DNA of 64,000 nt from Cryptomeria japonica. Its lineage: Eukaryota > Streptophyta > Pinopsida > Cupressales > Cupressaceae. The notes beneath the pieces are model-generated. The model did not search any database. It was not told where the DNA came from and was given only the letters and a program-made list of their open reading frames with translations. The translations under genes and the position numbers were made by a program. Positions within the stretch are counted from its first letter, which is position 1. The number at the start of each line of letters is the position of its first letter. Shown piece after piece: positions 22,773 to 34,437 of this stretch. Location: assembly GCF_030272615.1 (NCBI RefSeq), contig NC_081407.1, forward strand, positions 150,783,744 through 150,847,743, written 5' to 3'.

Positions 22773-23852
22773 TTATTCGCGGTACGGTTTCAATTTGGAG
22801 CCGTTCACAGCCTCGGGCACTTGTTTTCTGTCCAACGTTGTCAGCAAGATGGCCCCGACTTCGCGAATTCGGAAGGGTCCTAGCCATCTCACCTTAAACT
22901 TCCCTGGTTTGATCTCGTTTTTCCCGTTGTATTTCAAAACCAGCTGTCCCAAGGTGAATTTTACCCATTTTAAATGCTTGTCGTGCCATACTTTTCTTCT
23001 GGTTTGTGTGTCCTCCGTGGCCCATTGCGCCACCATTCGACGCTCGTCCAGTTTGTTCAAGTGGTAAAGCCTCTCTCGCAGGCTTTCTATGTCTTCGAGT
23101 CTATTTTCAATTGCTATTCGGAGACTCGGTACCATAAATTCGATGGGCACCATAGCTTCCTGACCGTACATCAGTTGAAATGGAGTTTGACCGGTGGTCA
23201 CCTTGTAAGTCGTTCTATAGGCCCATAATACGGAGGGTAACTTCTCTTCCCAGTCTTCCTTTTCTACTCCGCAGGACTTGTAGATTACCGACACCAATAT
23301 TTTATTCGTGGCCTCGGCCTGCCCATTCGCACGTGGGTAGTACGGGCTCGATAATGAGTGAAAAATCTTAAACTCTGTGGTCAACAGCCGTATGACATGG
23401 TTCACAAAGTGGTCCCCTCGGTCACTGGTCAACTGAATAGGTATGCCATATTGCGTAATTATTTGTTCATAGATAAATTTAGCCATGCTTACTGCGGAGT
23501 TATCCGGAAGAGCCCTCACCTCCACCCACTTCGTCAAGTATTCTGTCGCGACCACAATGTAACGACACCGTCGTGTGTGGCTAGCCTTAAGAGGCCCTAC
23601 AAAGTCGAGTCCCCATCGTTCGAAGAGTTCCTGTGCGTGCAAAGGGTTGAGGGGCATGAAGTCCCGCTTCAAAGGTTTGCCCGCCCGTTGGCAAGTGTCG
23701 CACCCCACGACCCACTCCCTGGTGTCTTGATGTACTGTTGGCCACCACAGTTTTGTCGGAAGCACCTTGCGGGCCGTAGTGTCTGGGCCCATATGTCCAC
23801 CTGCGGGTCCTTCGTGTGCCCCCCTTAATACACTCACCACTTCTTCCTCCAT
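22773..23852 (-). CDS. element B integrase
   Basis: A 359-residue open frame. The zinc segment has His in AHEGPAGGH and Cys in CDTC. The catalytic triad is Asp in GLDFVGPL, Asp in SDRGDHF and Glu in NGQAEATNK. The C-terminus has WLGPFRIREVG and ends KLKPYRE. It is complete except that the frame linking it to RNase H is broken by a frameshift near 23,990-24,010 and a TAG near 23,870, so the polyprotein is not intact. No chromodomain follows. Confidence 0.9.
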   Translation of the reverse strand: MEEEVVSVLRGAHEGPAGGHMGPDTTARKVLPTKLWWPTVHQDTREWVVGCDTCQRAGKPLKRDFMPLNPLHAQELFERWGLDFVGPLKASHTRRCRYIVVATEYLTKWVEVRALPDNSAVSMAKFIYEQIITQYGIPIQLTSDRGDHFVNHVIRLLTTEFKIFHSLSSPYYPRANGQAEATNKILVSVIYKSCGVEKEDWEEKLPSVLWAYRTTYKVTTGQTPFQLMYGQEAMVPIEFMVPSLRIAIENRLEDIESLRERLYHLNKLDERRMVAQWATEDTQTRRKVWHDKHLKWVKFTLGQLVLKYNGKNEIKPGKFKVRWLGPFRIREVGAILLTTLDRKQVPEAVNGSKLKPYRE

Positions 23853-26117
23853 GACACAACGCCTTAGTACCTAGTTTGGGCCCATTTTGTAGAGTAAGCC
23901 ATTGATCAGTGAAAAGGTCCTGCTCCTTAGTACTAGCTTTCTTCGTTCCTTTGGGGGCATATCCTCCGGAAATCGGGACGTTGACAGGTACTCTCCAATC
24001 TTCTTGTACCACGAAGGAGAGTACGACTATTTGGAAAAATTGCGCATCCGGGAAATCATCGTTTACTCCCTCCGGAGGTTCCCCCGACCTAATCCGGGAT
24101 AGCTGATCAGCTATGACATGGCTTCGCCCCGGTTTTACCACAATTGTAAATGTGAACTCCTGTAGTAGCAACAACCAATGGCTTATCCTCCCTTGGATAA
24201 TAGGCTTGTTTACCAAGTACATGAGTGCCTGGTGGTCTACGTAAAATGTGAATGGTGTAGCGAGTAGGTAATGACGAAATTTCTGTACGACATAGACCAT
24301 GCCGAGGGCTTCGTGTTCTGTGGTACTGTAGTTCTTTTCAGCCTTCGAGAGCAACCTGCTCGCAAAATAAACGGGATGGTCCAACCCGTGTCCTCCTACC
24401 TTGGCTAATGTAGCCCCGATGGCATAATTTGAGGCATCCACGTGAACATGGAATTCCTTATCCCAGTTCGAGTATGCCAGTATGGGTGCTCCCATCAATC
24501 TCGTCTTCAGCTCTTCAAATGCATTGCTCTGTAGCTTTGTCCAGATGTATGGCTCCCCTTTCTGTGTCAAACTATCCAAAGGGTGGGACACCTCAGCGAA
24601 GTTCTTGATGAACCTCCTGTAGTACCCTATATGACCAAGGAAGGACTTTACCCTGGTGACGTTCGTAGGAGGTTCCATTTCTACTATGACTCGAATCTTG
24701 TCAGGGTCCGTTTTCAATCCTTCTTTACACACAATGTGCCCAAGCAATCTTCCCTGTGGTACCATGAATCTACATTTCTTCGGATTAAGGGCCAACCGTA
24801 CCCTTCGACATCTCTCCAGGCACTCCTCGAGGGCTTTTAGGTGGATGTCATGTCCTTTGTAAATAGACCAATCGTCTTGGAAGGCTTTGAAGTTCCCTAC
24901 GGACATCTTGTCGAAGATGTGCAAGATGATGCGTTGAAAGGTTGCGGGTGCATTACATAGACCGAAGGGCATTCGGTTGTATGCATACACACCGTCCTCC
25001 ACCACAAAGGTCATTTTCAACTTATCCTCCTCGACAATGGATATCTGGTTGTACCCAGAGAACCCATCCATGAAAGAAGAGATTTCGTGCCCAGCCACTT
25101 CTTCGACGATGTTGTTGGTGAAGGGTATGGGAAACGGGTCTTTAATAGTGACAACGTTCAGACACCGGAAGTCTACACAGATCCGGATCTGATTGGCCTC
25201 TTTCTTGAGGGAAATCACAATGGGAGACACCCATTCGCTTGTTTGCACTTTGAAGATTATGCCTGCTTCCAACATCCGCTCAATTTCGTCATTCACCTGT
25301 GCAGCATAATTTTTGTTCATACGGTAAGGACGCTTCCTTACCGGTTGGGCTCCTGGTACCAACGTTATGCGGTGTACACATAGCTCTGGGGGCACGCCCT
25401 TTAGGTCCTTGTACGTCCATGCAAAATCATCCTTGTATTCAAGGAAATTTTTGAAGGCTGCGGCCTTCAGCACTGGATTCCAGTCATCTCCAACAAGGAT
25501 GATCTTGGGGTCACTCGTCCCCCCAAGATTTGTCTCCTTCAAATTGGCTTCTTGATATTTAATAGGCTCCCCCTTCGGGAACTGGTGTGCCAACGTCTCA
25601 TTCACCGAGGCCTCCCCTTCCTTGTACTCTCCATACTCTAGGGGAAATATATCTGGTTCTTCCTCGATGCTCAATAGATTGCATGAGGGTGTAAGTAATT
25701 CATAATCTCCCATTTGCCAGTGGAAGAGGCCATTCAAGGAGTCCTCGTCATCCCTCGAGCATGCTTCCAGTTCTAACACCCCTTCGTCACTGGGGTCCAT
25801 GCCGCGTCCGTCTCCACCCTCCCCCAACTGGTCTCCCTCAGATTCCGAGTCGGAGGAGGACGCTAACTCCTCACTCACCATCTGCGTACGGAGATCAATC
25901 ACGTACTTCCTCCCCACGTTTTCCAAGGAAAGAGTATTCTGCTTCCAGTTATGGTTTGCTTTTGCTGCAATGAGCCACCCACGCCCGAGAATGGCGTCAT
26001 ATCCTTTCTGCTTTAGTGGAAGCACTACAAAATCCAGCACGAATGGCTGCGTGCCAATCATCACCCGCTGGCCCATGAGGGTACTGAGGGGTTTAATCTC
26101 ATGTTGATCTGCCCCTA
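23850..26117 (-). pseudogene. element B protease end, RT and RNase H
   Basis: It continues from the protease side of solo LTR G with GYDAILGRGWL, an acidic linker, then RT (EAGIIFKVQTSEW, MPFGLCNAPATFQ, FQDDWSIY, LLGHIVCKEGLKTD) and RNase H (HVHVDASNYAIGATL, YVDHQALMYL). The open frame is long, but it drifts out of frame after the LSFVVQED region, and the catalytic box reads FQDD, an unusual residue before the two Asp. Translation beyond 26117 is LTR sequence, not protein. Confidence 0.88.
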
Positions 26118-27459
26118 TGTCATGATCCCACATTTTTTGTAATAAAACATTTCCATTTTTCAATATTATTGTAACCTAATTAGTGATGACTCCTTATTTT
26201 TTTAATATATATATTGATCATATTTTTAATTAATTAATGTTAAATATTAAATGAGCTTTATCATAATATATTAACACATAATATAATACAACGCAAAACA
26301 AAATAAATTATCATATTAATATAACATTATATTTATCATATAATATATAATTAAACAAACATAAAACTACGATGTTAGATTTCAATCACCCAAGGAATAC
26401 TTTATAAAGTATTATGGAAATAATCTCCTAAAGCACCATACGATATAAATGGAATTCTATCGCACATAATCTAAAAGTAATTATATTAACAAGTTTATGA
26501 TTAAAACGTATACTAAAGAGGGGCGCATCATGGAAACGGCGGCATCTATTAACAAAGGCGTCCAGGAGGGTAGCGGCTGGAACAGGGAGCAGTCACCACC
26601 ACTCACCACAAGCAGTCACGTCCCATGGAGGTATCCACTCCAAGCACCTCCCCCACGGGTATAAGGATGCGAGCCGAAAGGGAGGAAGGGCACGGAGAGA
26701 CGGACGAGGAGTTAGCGCGGGATAATAGCAAAAGAACCAGGTAAGAACTATGACCCGCTAAATATTCATTCTGCAGTAGAATTTAATAAATAAAAGGAAA
26801 CTCAGGCATAAAAGATAGGAAATTAAATACTAAACAAATGTATGAATACATATAGACATTAAATTAGGCATTTTGTATATATAGATGTAGTCAGATTACA
26901 ACCATATATAAATTGAGGATAATACAATGGGAATTACTATGATTACATAATATTTATATATAAACCATAAGGGTATTCAAGTATATGAATGAACCTCTAT
27001 ATACAATCAATTAGCAAATAAACCTACAACTCCTAATTAAGGAATAAACAACATTATGCAATTAAGGGCTAATAGGTATGATATGAGTTACTACCAAGAT
27101 TATGAATAAAGCAATTGCATATCCAAACCCAGTGAGGTAGATGAGGAATTAGGCAACAGGGATAGCAGGAACTAGGCCTCTGCCAGGTAGGCCACCCACT
27201 GCAGTTGACAAAGGGCTTCTGACAGTAGGGCCAAGGGGGAGTGTACCGCCCATGGGCCTGATAAGCGCTACGGGCATCCTATGGTAGCTAATCCTCTCAA
27301 TCTCCTTAGGAATTAAATATGGGAATTGACTTATTGATAATAAGTGACTTTAAACGAATTTGGCTAATTACACTATAAGTAAATTATTCATACTCAAAAT
27401 AAATTGTTGAAATCCACTGTTTATATGTCTCTTTAGATTGCGGAGTTGGGGACATTACA
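26118..27459 (-). mobile_element. solo LTR (G) inside element B, 1,342 bp
   Basis: Flanked by the duplication CCCTA (26113-26117, 27460-27464). Comparison with element A, which has uninterrupted CCCCTAGTAGG at this point, confirms both borders. Plus-strand ends are TGTCATGATCCC and GGGGACATTACA. Read on the minus strand it starts TGTAATGTCCCC, like the LTR of chromovirus C, so minus orientation is preferred. It holds no gag or pol. Confidence 0.9.
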
Positions 27460-28552
27460 CCCTAGTAGGTTGAACGTGGGGGGGCACAACATAGGCTTTC
27501 CCAGTTTTTTCCATGTCGCTTCTGGGAGCACATTTACTCCTGACCCTCCGTCCACAATATTGTCCGTCAAGGTAGTCCCGAGGATGCCCATTTCTACCAC
27601 CGTCGGTTGGCGTCCGCTGTTGACTACCAACAACATGGGGTCGACCGTGGGGCTTACGACCTCCCTCAACACGGGGTCGACAGTGGGGCTTAGGACCTCT
27701 CTTGTTTTCACTTGTGTGGGTACGAAGTTTAAGATAGCTGTTTTCAACTACGACATGGTTTCAACGAGGTCTTGAATCTTCACGGGTACCTCCAATTGCA
27801 ATATTTGCCGTAAGATTCTCTCTTCTCCCCTCGTCCATGATGGGCTTGCAGCCTCGTGGCTATTTTGTCCTTGTGCGGCCATTTCCTTTGTGATCTCGTC
27901 TCTTGCTTCCTACACTCTCTCGGTCTCCGTGCGAGGATCTGGGTATGCAGACTTTTTGGCCTGTGCTCTTGTGATTGCCAACACTTCTGCCTTCATAGGT
28001 TCTTGTGATTGCCAACACTTCTACCTTCGTAGGTTCTATGTTCAAAAGGTTTACTCTTGGCTTAGGGCAATTTGCGTCCTCATGGTCGCCTGGCCCACAC
28101 CATCGGCAGAGGTGCTGAGGGGTGGCTTCCTTCGTGCAATCACAGGCGAAGTGCCCCCACTGATTGCAGGCCCTACATTGGATCATTGGCCGGCCCTTGG
28201 CGTCATACTGGACACAGCTTCAGTTATTGTTATTGTTGTTATTCCTTCCACTGCCGCGTCTGTTGTTTCAGTAACCTCGAGATGATGCCATTGTGTTGGT
28301 TTGTTGGGCCCTACCCACTGGTGCGGATGTTGTGGCGTGCTCAGTGAATAGCACTTGTGTACTTCGGGCCTTCATATCATATGGGCACTCCTTGATGGAG
28401 TGTCCCATTACTTGGCAAATTTCGCAAAAGGCCTTCTTCGAGCATGTACCCTTCGTATGTCCTTCCTCCTTGCACTCCGTGCACCACACTTCTCCTTCGG
28501 TCCGGCTAGTAGAGCCTTTCATCGCTTTAAATTCCCTCATCATGCGCTCCAT
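27460..28552 (-). pseudogene. element B nucleocapsid and protease
   Basis: The minus strand encodes zinc boxes CTECKEEGHTKGTC, CEICQVMGHSIKEC, CRACNQWGHFACDC and CRWCGPGDHEDANC, then the protease box NIVDGGSGVNVL. A 34-bp tandem duplication (27968-28035) shifts the frame between nucleocapsid and protease, and solo LTR G cuts the protease downstream of KKLGKP. A TAG immediately upstream (near 28556) separates it from gag, as in element A. Confidence 0.85.
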
Positions 28553-28558
28553 GTCCCT

Positions 28559-29690
28559 CTACAAGGCCGTCACTTTCTTTTTCGACCCCTCGTTACCACT
28601 CTCATCAGAGGAAGAATCATTTTCCTTAGAGGACTTCCCCTTTTTCTTGGACGTTTTGTATTCACTTTCCAAGTCCATAGCCCTGTTGTATGCGTCATCG
28701 TATGATGAAGGAGGGACTATTTTCATTTTCCTCTTCAAACTGGGTTTTAGGCCTTCTACGAACCACCTCTTCTTGAGTCTGTCAGCCGGTTGACTCTCCA
28801 TTTTCCCAATTAGCTCCTTCAGGAGCCTTCCGTAGGCACAAACTGATTCCTTTTGTCCTTGTTTAGTGTTGTATATCTCTGCCACTATTTCATTGTCATC
28901 CCGGAGTAGGCGGAACTCCTTCTCGAAGGCTTTCCGCAGCGTGTCCCATGTGGCCACTGTAGTTTTGTCAATATCCGAGTACCAGTCGATGGCAACTCCC
29001 CGTAATGTTGTTGGGAATTGCGTCGTCCATTTGTCCTGGTCCGTGACACCATTGGCCGCCCATATGGTTTCGCAGGTTCTGCAGTGCCTGACAGGATCCT
29101 CCTTCCCGTCGCCCGTGAATTTTGGCAGCTTCTGCCTATTGGCCATTAATGGGGGTCGTGTCCTCGGAGGTGGCTGTGTATGTCGTGCACCCACTCCACT
29201 CCCTCCTGCGTCGATGGTGTTTCTTGCTTGAGTGACTGAGGGTACAGTGTTTTGTCTGCCGTGTGTTTGCGGCTCCTCTGCACCTACGGTCGTACGGTTG
29301 CCCTCACCCCCGTTCTCACCTGCGTCCGCTGCTGGCTCCCTTTGGTGGTCCTCACTTCACGGCGTAAGGGATAAGTTCCTGAACTGATCTCGGGTCTCTT
29401 CGACCAGATTCCTTCGTAACCTTGTTTCCTCCAAAAACTCTTCGTGGCTTCTCACCCTACGGTGTTCTAGTGGTGCGTAGAAATTTTCCTCGGCTTCTGC
29501 ACCCTCCGTGACACCTCCTTGGTTCCCTTCGGGCAAAACCCTTCAGCAGGTTGTCCTTCGGCAAGTTGCCTTAGCCTTCGTCTATGTTCTACTTGTTGTT
29601 CCAGAATCAAGGTCCTCTATGCGGCCTCCCACTCCTCCGTTTGTGCTTTCTTATTTCTATCTTTGTTTAATAGGTTGGGCATTAATTCCC
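28559..29690 (-). pseudogene. element B gag
   Basis: It starts with MPNLLNKDRNKKA near 29690, as in A, but the first 160 codons are shifted. From 29194 a 211-residue open frame covers the Retrotrans_gag segment (FTGDGKEDPVRHC, RGVAIDWYSD, KRWFVEGLKPSL) and ends KKVTAL at a TAG, after which RDMERM continues in frame. The stop is at the same place as in element A. Confidence 0.85.
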
Positions 29691-29831
29691 GTACATCCCC
29701 ATAAATAGCAACAACACATGAAAATAGAACACTTCTTTATTAATTCATCTCATCGGATACAATTTGTGTCAGTAGTACGACACCATTATTATAGTATAGA
29801 ATATTCTTTATTCCTCCTGGAGGTTCAGTGT

Positions 29832-30203
29832 TCAATTTCCCCTTGGCCTCGTGCCATCACGCTTCGCTTCCCAGCGACGGCTGTTTTCTTCGTACTGTTG
29901 GAAGACTTGTTGGCGTCGCTTCTCACGGGCAATCTCCTCCAGGCGAGTTCGTTGTGCCAGTGATGCTTGTGCAAGCAACCGGGGGAGGTGGTTCATCAAC
30001 CGATTCGCTGTGGGGCTAACTTCCAGTGCGGTCCACACTGCACTTGTTGGGACGTCAGCCTCTGTGGCCTCCCTTCGGACATAGGTCTCAATGGCCACCT
30101 GAAGCAGGATTGAGAATTCTCTCGTTGCAGTGTCTTCTCCATCGTAGAGCTTTGTTTGCGCATCGTCGGCCTCTGGGTTAATCTCACCAACGAGTAGGCC
30201 CAT
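29832..30203 (-). CDS. element B leader ORF, 123 residues
   Basis: The counterpart of A 16206-16574, starting MGLLVGEINPEADD and sharing ATREFSILLQVAIETY, VWTALEVSPT and LMNHLPRLLAQASLA. About four in five residues match A by eye, and both copies are uninterrupted while nearby gag and pol frames are broken. Function is unknown. It may belong to gag, expressed separately. Confidence 0.6.
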   Translation of the reverse strand: MGLLVGEINPEADDAQTKLYDGEDTATREFSILLQVAIETYVRREATEADVPTSAVWTALEVSPTANRLMNHLPRLLAQASLAQRTRLEEIAREKRRQQVFQQYEENSRRWEAKRDGTRPRGN

Positions 30204-30246
30204 CGTGTCCGTGCGCCATCCGCTCCTTCCTTTCCCGATATGTCTA

Positions 30247-30259
30247 GGCAACAACGCCA
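30247..30259 (-). other. element B primer binding site
   Basis: Minus-strand TGGCGTTGTTGCC, two bases inside the 5' LTR, is a tRNA-Asp-like PBS with two differences from TGGCGCCGTTGCC. Confidence 0.7.
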
Positions 30260-30261
30260 AA

Positions 30262-30580
30262 TGTTTGCCACTTACGATAAATGATTAAACGCAGAAAGCA
30301 AATGCACAGAACATAACGGAAATATATTAAAGAGCCAGTTTCTGTATTAATTCAACAGTCCATGTACATCAAGTGCTTATAACATTAAACCCAGATACGA
30401 CTATCCTGATGATACTAGAAAGGAAAGGTACACAATATATAATACCCGAAGGGGTGCGACCAACCGTTGCGTCCAACTGCCCTTCGGGACGACTAACTAA
30501 CTGACTGTCGTAACTCATTATTACCGACGACAACATAAACATAATATGACAACATAACATAATGATTATTCCCGGCAACA
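30262..30580 (-). repeat. element B 5' LTR, complete
   Basis: 319 bp, plus-strand ends TGTTTGCCACTTACG and CCCGGCAACA. The TGTTTGCC end is shared with element A, which supports it as the true terminus. Confidence 0.9.
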
Positions 30581-30585
30581 CTGCT

Positions 30586-30893
30586 TCTCCTTACTCAAAA
30601 TGCATTCAACGCATTCCAATTCAACTAAGGAAGTCCAATGGTTAAGTCTAGCATTTCTTGCAGAGATTATACTACCCTTTTTCATTGGAATTTGTATGGA
30701 TAGTCAAGCATTACAAGGAGAGCCTCCTCTGATGGTGGCAACTAGCTATCCAACAGGTAACTCTTCTCTCTGTACTCACTACTTTCACTACATAAAGGGT
30801 TCTAGACATCTAAGCTTGGTGCATTATAGCCTGTTACCATGAAGGTCAAGTTGGTAGGGGTTATGTATTATGATAACGCTTCTTTTTATATCT
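30586..30893. other. non-coding flank of element B
   Basis: The continuation of the sequence that B interrupted (CTGCTTCTCCTTACTC). It may be the remainder of an older LTR whose start lies at 19600. No gene is supported. Confidence 0.4.
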
Positions 30894-31425
30894 GGACTTT
30901 TCAGCACGCAGGCATGCTGCAAATTGATGTAACAGTCAGTTATTCCTTCATTCATTTTCTAATCTGCATATAGAGTCTGTGCAGGCAGAGTTAATTATTC
31001 ATGCATTCGTGTATGATGCATTTTCACAAGCTAGGTCTTCATGTGATTGACATGGATTACACTCTTGATAACTAGTCATGACCATGATGCAGCTGAACTT
31101 GATGCACAACCATAGATAAGTTTCTTTTTATGATTCTTTGCTAGGTTACCGGGTTCGCCGGACTTTTCAGCACGCAGGCATGCTGCAAATTGATGTAACG
31201 GTCAGTTATTCCTTCATTCATTTTCTAATCTGCATATAGAGTCTGTGCAGGCAGAGTTAATGATTCATGCATTCGTGTATGATGCATTTTCACAGGCTAG
31301 GTCTTCATGTGATTGACATGGATTACACTCTTGATAACTAGTTATGACCATGATGCAGCTGAACTTGATGCACAACCATAGATAAGATTCTTTTTATGAT
31401 TCTTTGCTAGGTTACCGGGTTCGCC
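30894..31425. repeat. 266-bp tandem duplication that includes the left end of the hAT element
   Basis: Copies are 30894-31159 and 31160-31425, differing at about five positions. Each copy ends with GATTCTTTG followed by CTAGGTTACCGGGTTCGCC, the first 19 bases of the hAT element. The first copy therefore carries a severed hAT end at 31141-31159. Confidence 0.9.
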
Positions 31426-34018
31426 TCTAGGTCCCCCTGGTACGGGTTTGGGTTCGACCGAGTCCGTGGTACGGGTCCGGTTCGAACTAGGTTCGACTAG
31501 GGTTCGAAAAACCCAGAGTGGTCGAACCCAGTCGAACCCGCGCGGACCTAGTCGAACCCGGGCAGCTGGGCAGCCCGTAAAGTCAAAAACAATGCAATTT
31601 TTTTTTTTTTTCAATTCCGCCTTGTAAAAAGTGAAAGTTATAACCTAAAATTGGCTTCTAAAACATTTTATTGATTCATTTCACCTCATTTGTGTTGCAA
31701 ACAAAAGTTTTATGAGAGCAGGTTGAAGAAAGGGTGAACAAAATTTGGCTTCCAAGATCAAAGAGGAGGAGTTGATGACTGATTTTTGAAGCTTCAACAA
31801 GTGTTGCAGCATCATTTCCATACATTTTCAAGCTTCCATTGGCTACAAGAGGTAGGTTTTTAAACATTTTTTTCCAACTATTTTTGTTTCACAAATTGTC
31901 AAACATGAAACTTGAATTTTTTTTCATTATTTAGTTTTTGTTTTTGAATATGTTTATATTATTTCTTGCCATCGGAACTAGAATGGCATCTACATCTTCC
32001 TCCATTGGCAATGAACAAATAATTGCAAAACAAAGAAATGATCCAAATTCTCCCTTATGGAAATATGTGGACATTATAAAACAATTTCCGGGAGGTGGGG
32101 GATTCCGTTGGAAATGCCATGGATGTGATATTGAACGTAATAGTTCATATTATCGGGTGGTAGGCCATTTGTGTGGAATAAAAGGAAGAGGCATCAAAAA
32201 ATGCCCTAGAAAAAATGGTAAACCTATACCAGATGAGACAGTGATGAAATATATTAGGGAGCATGAAGCGGCAGAAGAGAGGGAAGCCCATCGATTGAAC
32301 CAAACCGCATCAAAGAAAACAAAGGGAATGCAAGGCCCTTCTAATCCCAGTATTGTAGTAGAAGACCACCCCTTCTTTCCCACAAATGAACCTCAAAGTG
32401 AACCACCCTTGACACGTAAAAGAACAAAGGGGCCTTTAGAAACCACATTCCAAAATGAGAATAGAGACAATGCTGACCAAGATATAGTAAGGTGCATTTA
32501 TGCAAATGGGTTGTCATTCAATGTTGTTCGCTCCCCATATTGGAAGCAAATGATAAAAAGTGTTAATGAGGCACCAAGAGGGTATAAGGGCCCCGGTTAT
32601 GAGAAGGTACGTGGAACATTATTGGAGAAAGAGGTGAAGAGGGTTGAAGATGCATTGAAACCCATAAGGGATTCATGGGTTGAGACAGGTGTAACAATTT
32701 TTTCAGATGGGTGGAAAGATGCTAAAAACCGTCCCTTGATCAATGTCATAGCGGTGTCCCCTAAAGGGGCAATGTTTTTGAGAGCTGTGGATTGTGAGGG
32801 CCAAATAAAATATGGCCAATTTATTGCAGAAATTCTCATCTCTGCCATTGAGTCTGTGGGACCCCGCAATGTTGTCCAAGTCATAACGGACAATGCAAAA
32901 AATTGTAGAGCTGTTGGTTTGTTGGTTGAGCAACGCTATGATCACATCTTTTAGACACCTTGTGCGGTACATTCACTCAATCTTATGCTACAAAGGATTG
33001 GGCAAAAAATAAAATGGATTAGAGATGTGTATGCAGAGGCTGAGGACATCCAGATGTTCATCACAAACCACCACATGTCTCAAGGGATTTTTAGAACCTA
33101 TTCGAATTTGGAGCTATTGAAGGTAAGTGAAATAGTAATTTAATTTTACATTTTCTGATTTTTTTAAATTTTCAATGTCCATAATATCATTGTGTAAGCT
33201 ATATTGTGTATTCTTCTTTAAAGTTTGGCTTTATTTTTTAATCATTTGACATTAATTTGTGTTATAGGTTGCTGAGACCCGTTTTGCATCAAACACAATC
33301 GTCTTAAGACGACTTGTGAAAGTTAGAGTGGCACTATGCAATATGGTGATCAGCACCAATTGGGTTGTATGGAAGCAAAGTAGCATTGAGAGGGCAGAAA
33401 AAATTAGGGATAGAATATTGAATGAGAAATGGTGGGATCTTGTTACATATCTCCTAAGTATCACTGAGCCCATCATGAGCATGATTCGCTATACAGACAT
33501 GGATAGGCCTTGCATAGGTGAGATTTATGATGGCATTGACTCAATGCTTGAAAAAATAAAGGTCACTATAAATGAAAAAGAGAATGATCCTCAGGAGAAA
33601 TTCTTCAAAGAACTGGAAGTAATTATTGTAGAAAGGTGGAATAAGATGACCACTCCTTTGCACCTTCTTGCCTATGCCTTGACACCTAAGTACTATAGCA
33701 ATCAGTTTTTTGATAAACCAGGAAGGATTCCACCATGGAGAGATCTAGAAGTATCTGATGGGTACAAGGCAGCATTTCTTAGACTATATCCCGATGATGA
33801 TTTGCGAGATGTTGTTACAAATGAGTTCATAGAATTCGCAAATGGGAATGGTCTAAGTGTTGATGCACTTCGTCATAGATCCAAGAAGGATGCTCATAGC
33901 TGGTGGTACTTCCATGGCACATGCTTCCAACACCTACAACCCCTCGCTATAAAAGTTTTATCACAAGTAAGTTTAATTAATTAAAATTTTAAATTTACAA
34001 GTTTTAGTTTATTTATAG

Positions 34019-34105
34019 TTTACTTTGTCTTCATAGGTTGCTAGTAATTTTATTTTTATTAATGTATAACTTTAATTGTTTACTTTGTCTTCATAGGTTG
34101 CTAGT
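34019..34105 (+). repeat. duplicated splice acceptor in hAT intron 2
   Basis: A 27-bp sequence ending TCATAG followed by GTTGCTAGT occurs at 34019 and again 60 bp later at 34079. Only use of the second acceptor (exon from 34097) gives the conserved SASERNWS frame. The first leads to a stop within eleven codons. Confidence 0.85.
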
Positions 34106-34404
34106 TCATCTGCTTCAGAAAGAAATTGGAGCACATACTGTTTCATCCACTCAGTAAAGCGCAATAGGCTGCTATCAAAAAGAGTGGAGAATTTAGTATA
34201 TGTGCTTTCCAACCTACGTCTTCTTTCACACAAACAACATGACTACACACAAGGGGAAACAAAGATGTGGGATATAGAGCCAGAGCATACTGATTTGGAT
34301 GCTCCTGCTTCTCAACTTCTTGCATTGACACTTGATGACTCGGAAATTGAGCCAACTTATAGTGCAAGTGCAAGTGGCATTGGCTCATCTAATGTCAATG
34401 TCAA

Positions 34405-34437
34405 TGAGGAGGAGGAGGAGGAGGAGGAGGAGGAGGA
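34405..34437. repeat. GAG microsatellite in the transposase tail
   Basis: About ten GAG repeats encode a poly-Glu stretch near the transposase C-terminus. Confidence 0.9.

Larger units (their letters stand above)
19614..30580 (-). mobile_element. Ty3/Gypsy LTR retrotransposon B, 10,967 bp including a nested solo LTR
   Basis: It has the same domain order as element A, with 292 and 319 bp LTRs and the flanking 5-bp duplication CTGCT (19609-19613 and 30581-30585). Removing solo LTR G and its TSD leaves about 9.6 kb, matching A. Gag-pol is very similar to A (roughly nine in ten bases in pol by eye), while the LTRs and the extra ORF are much more diverged. The left LTR lacks the terminal 27 bp. 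LTRs differ at about eleven positions over the shared 292 bp. Confidence 0.92.
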
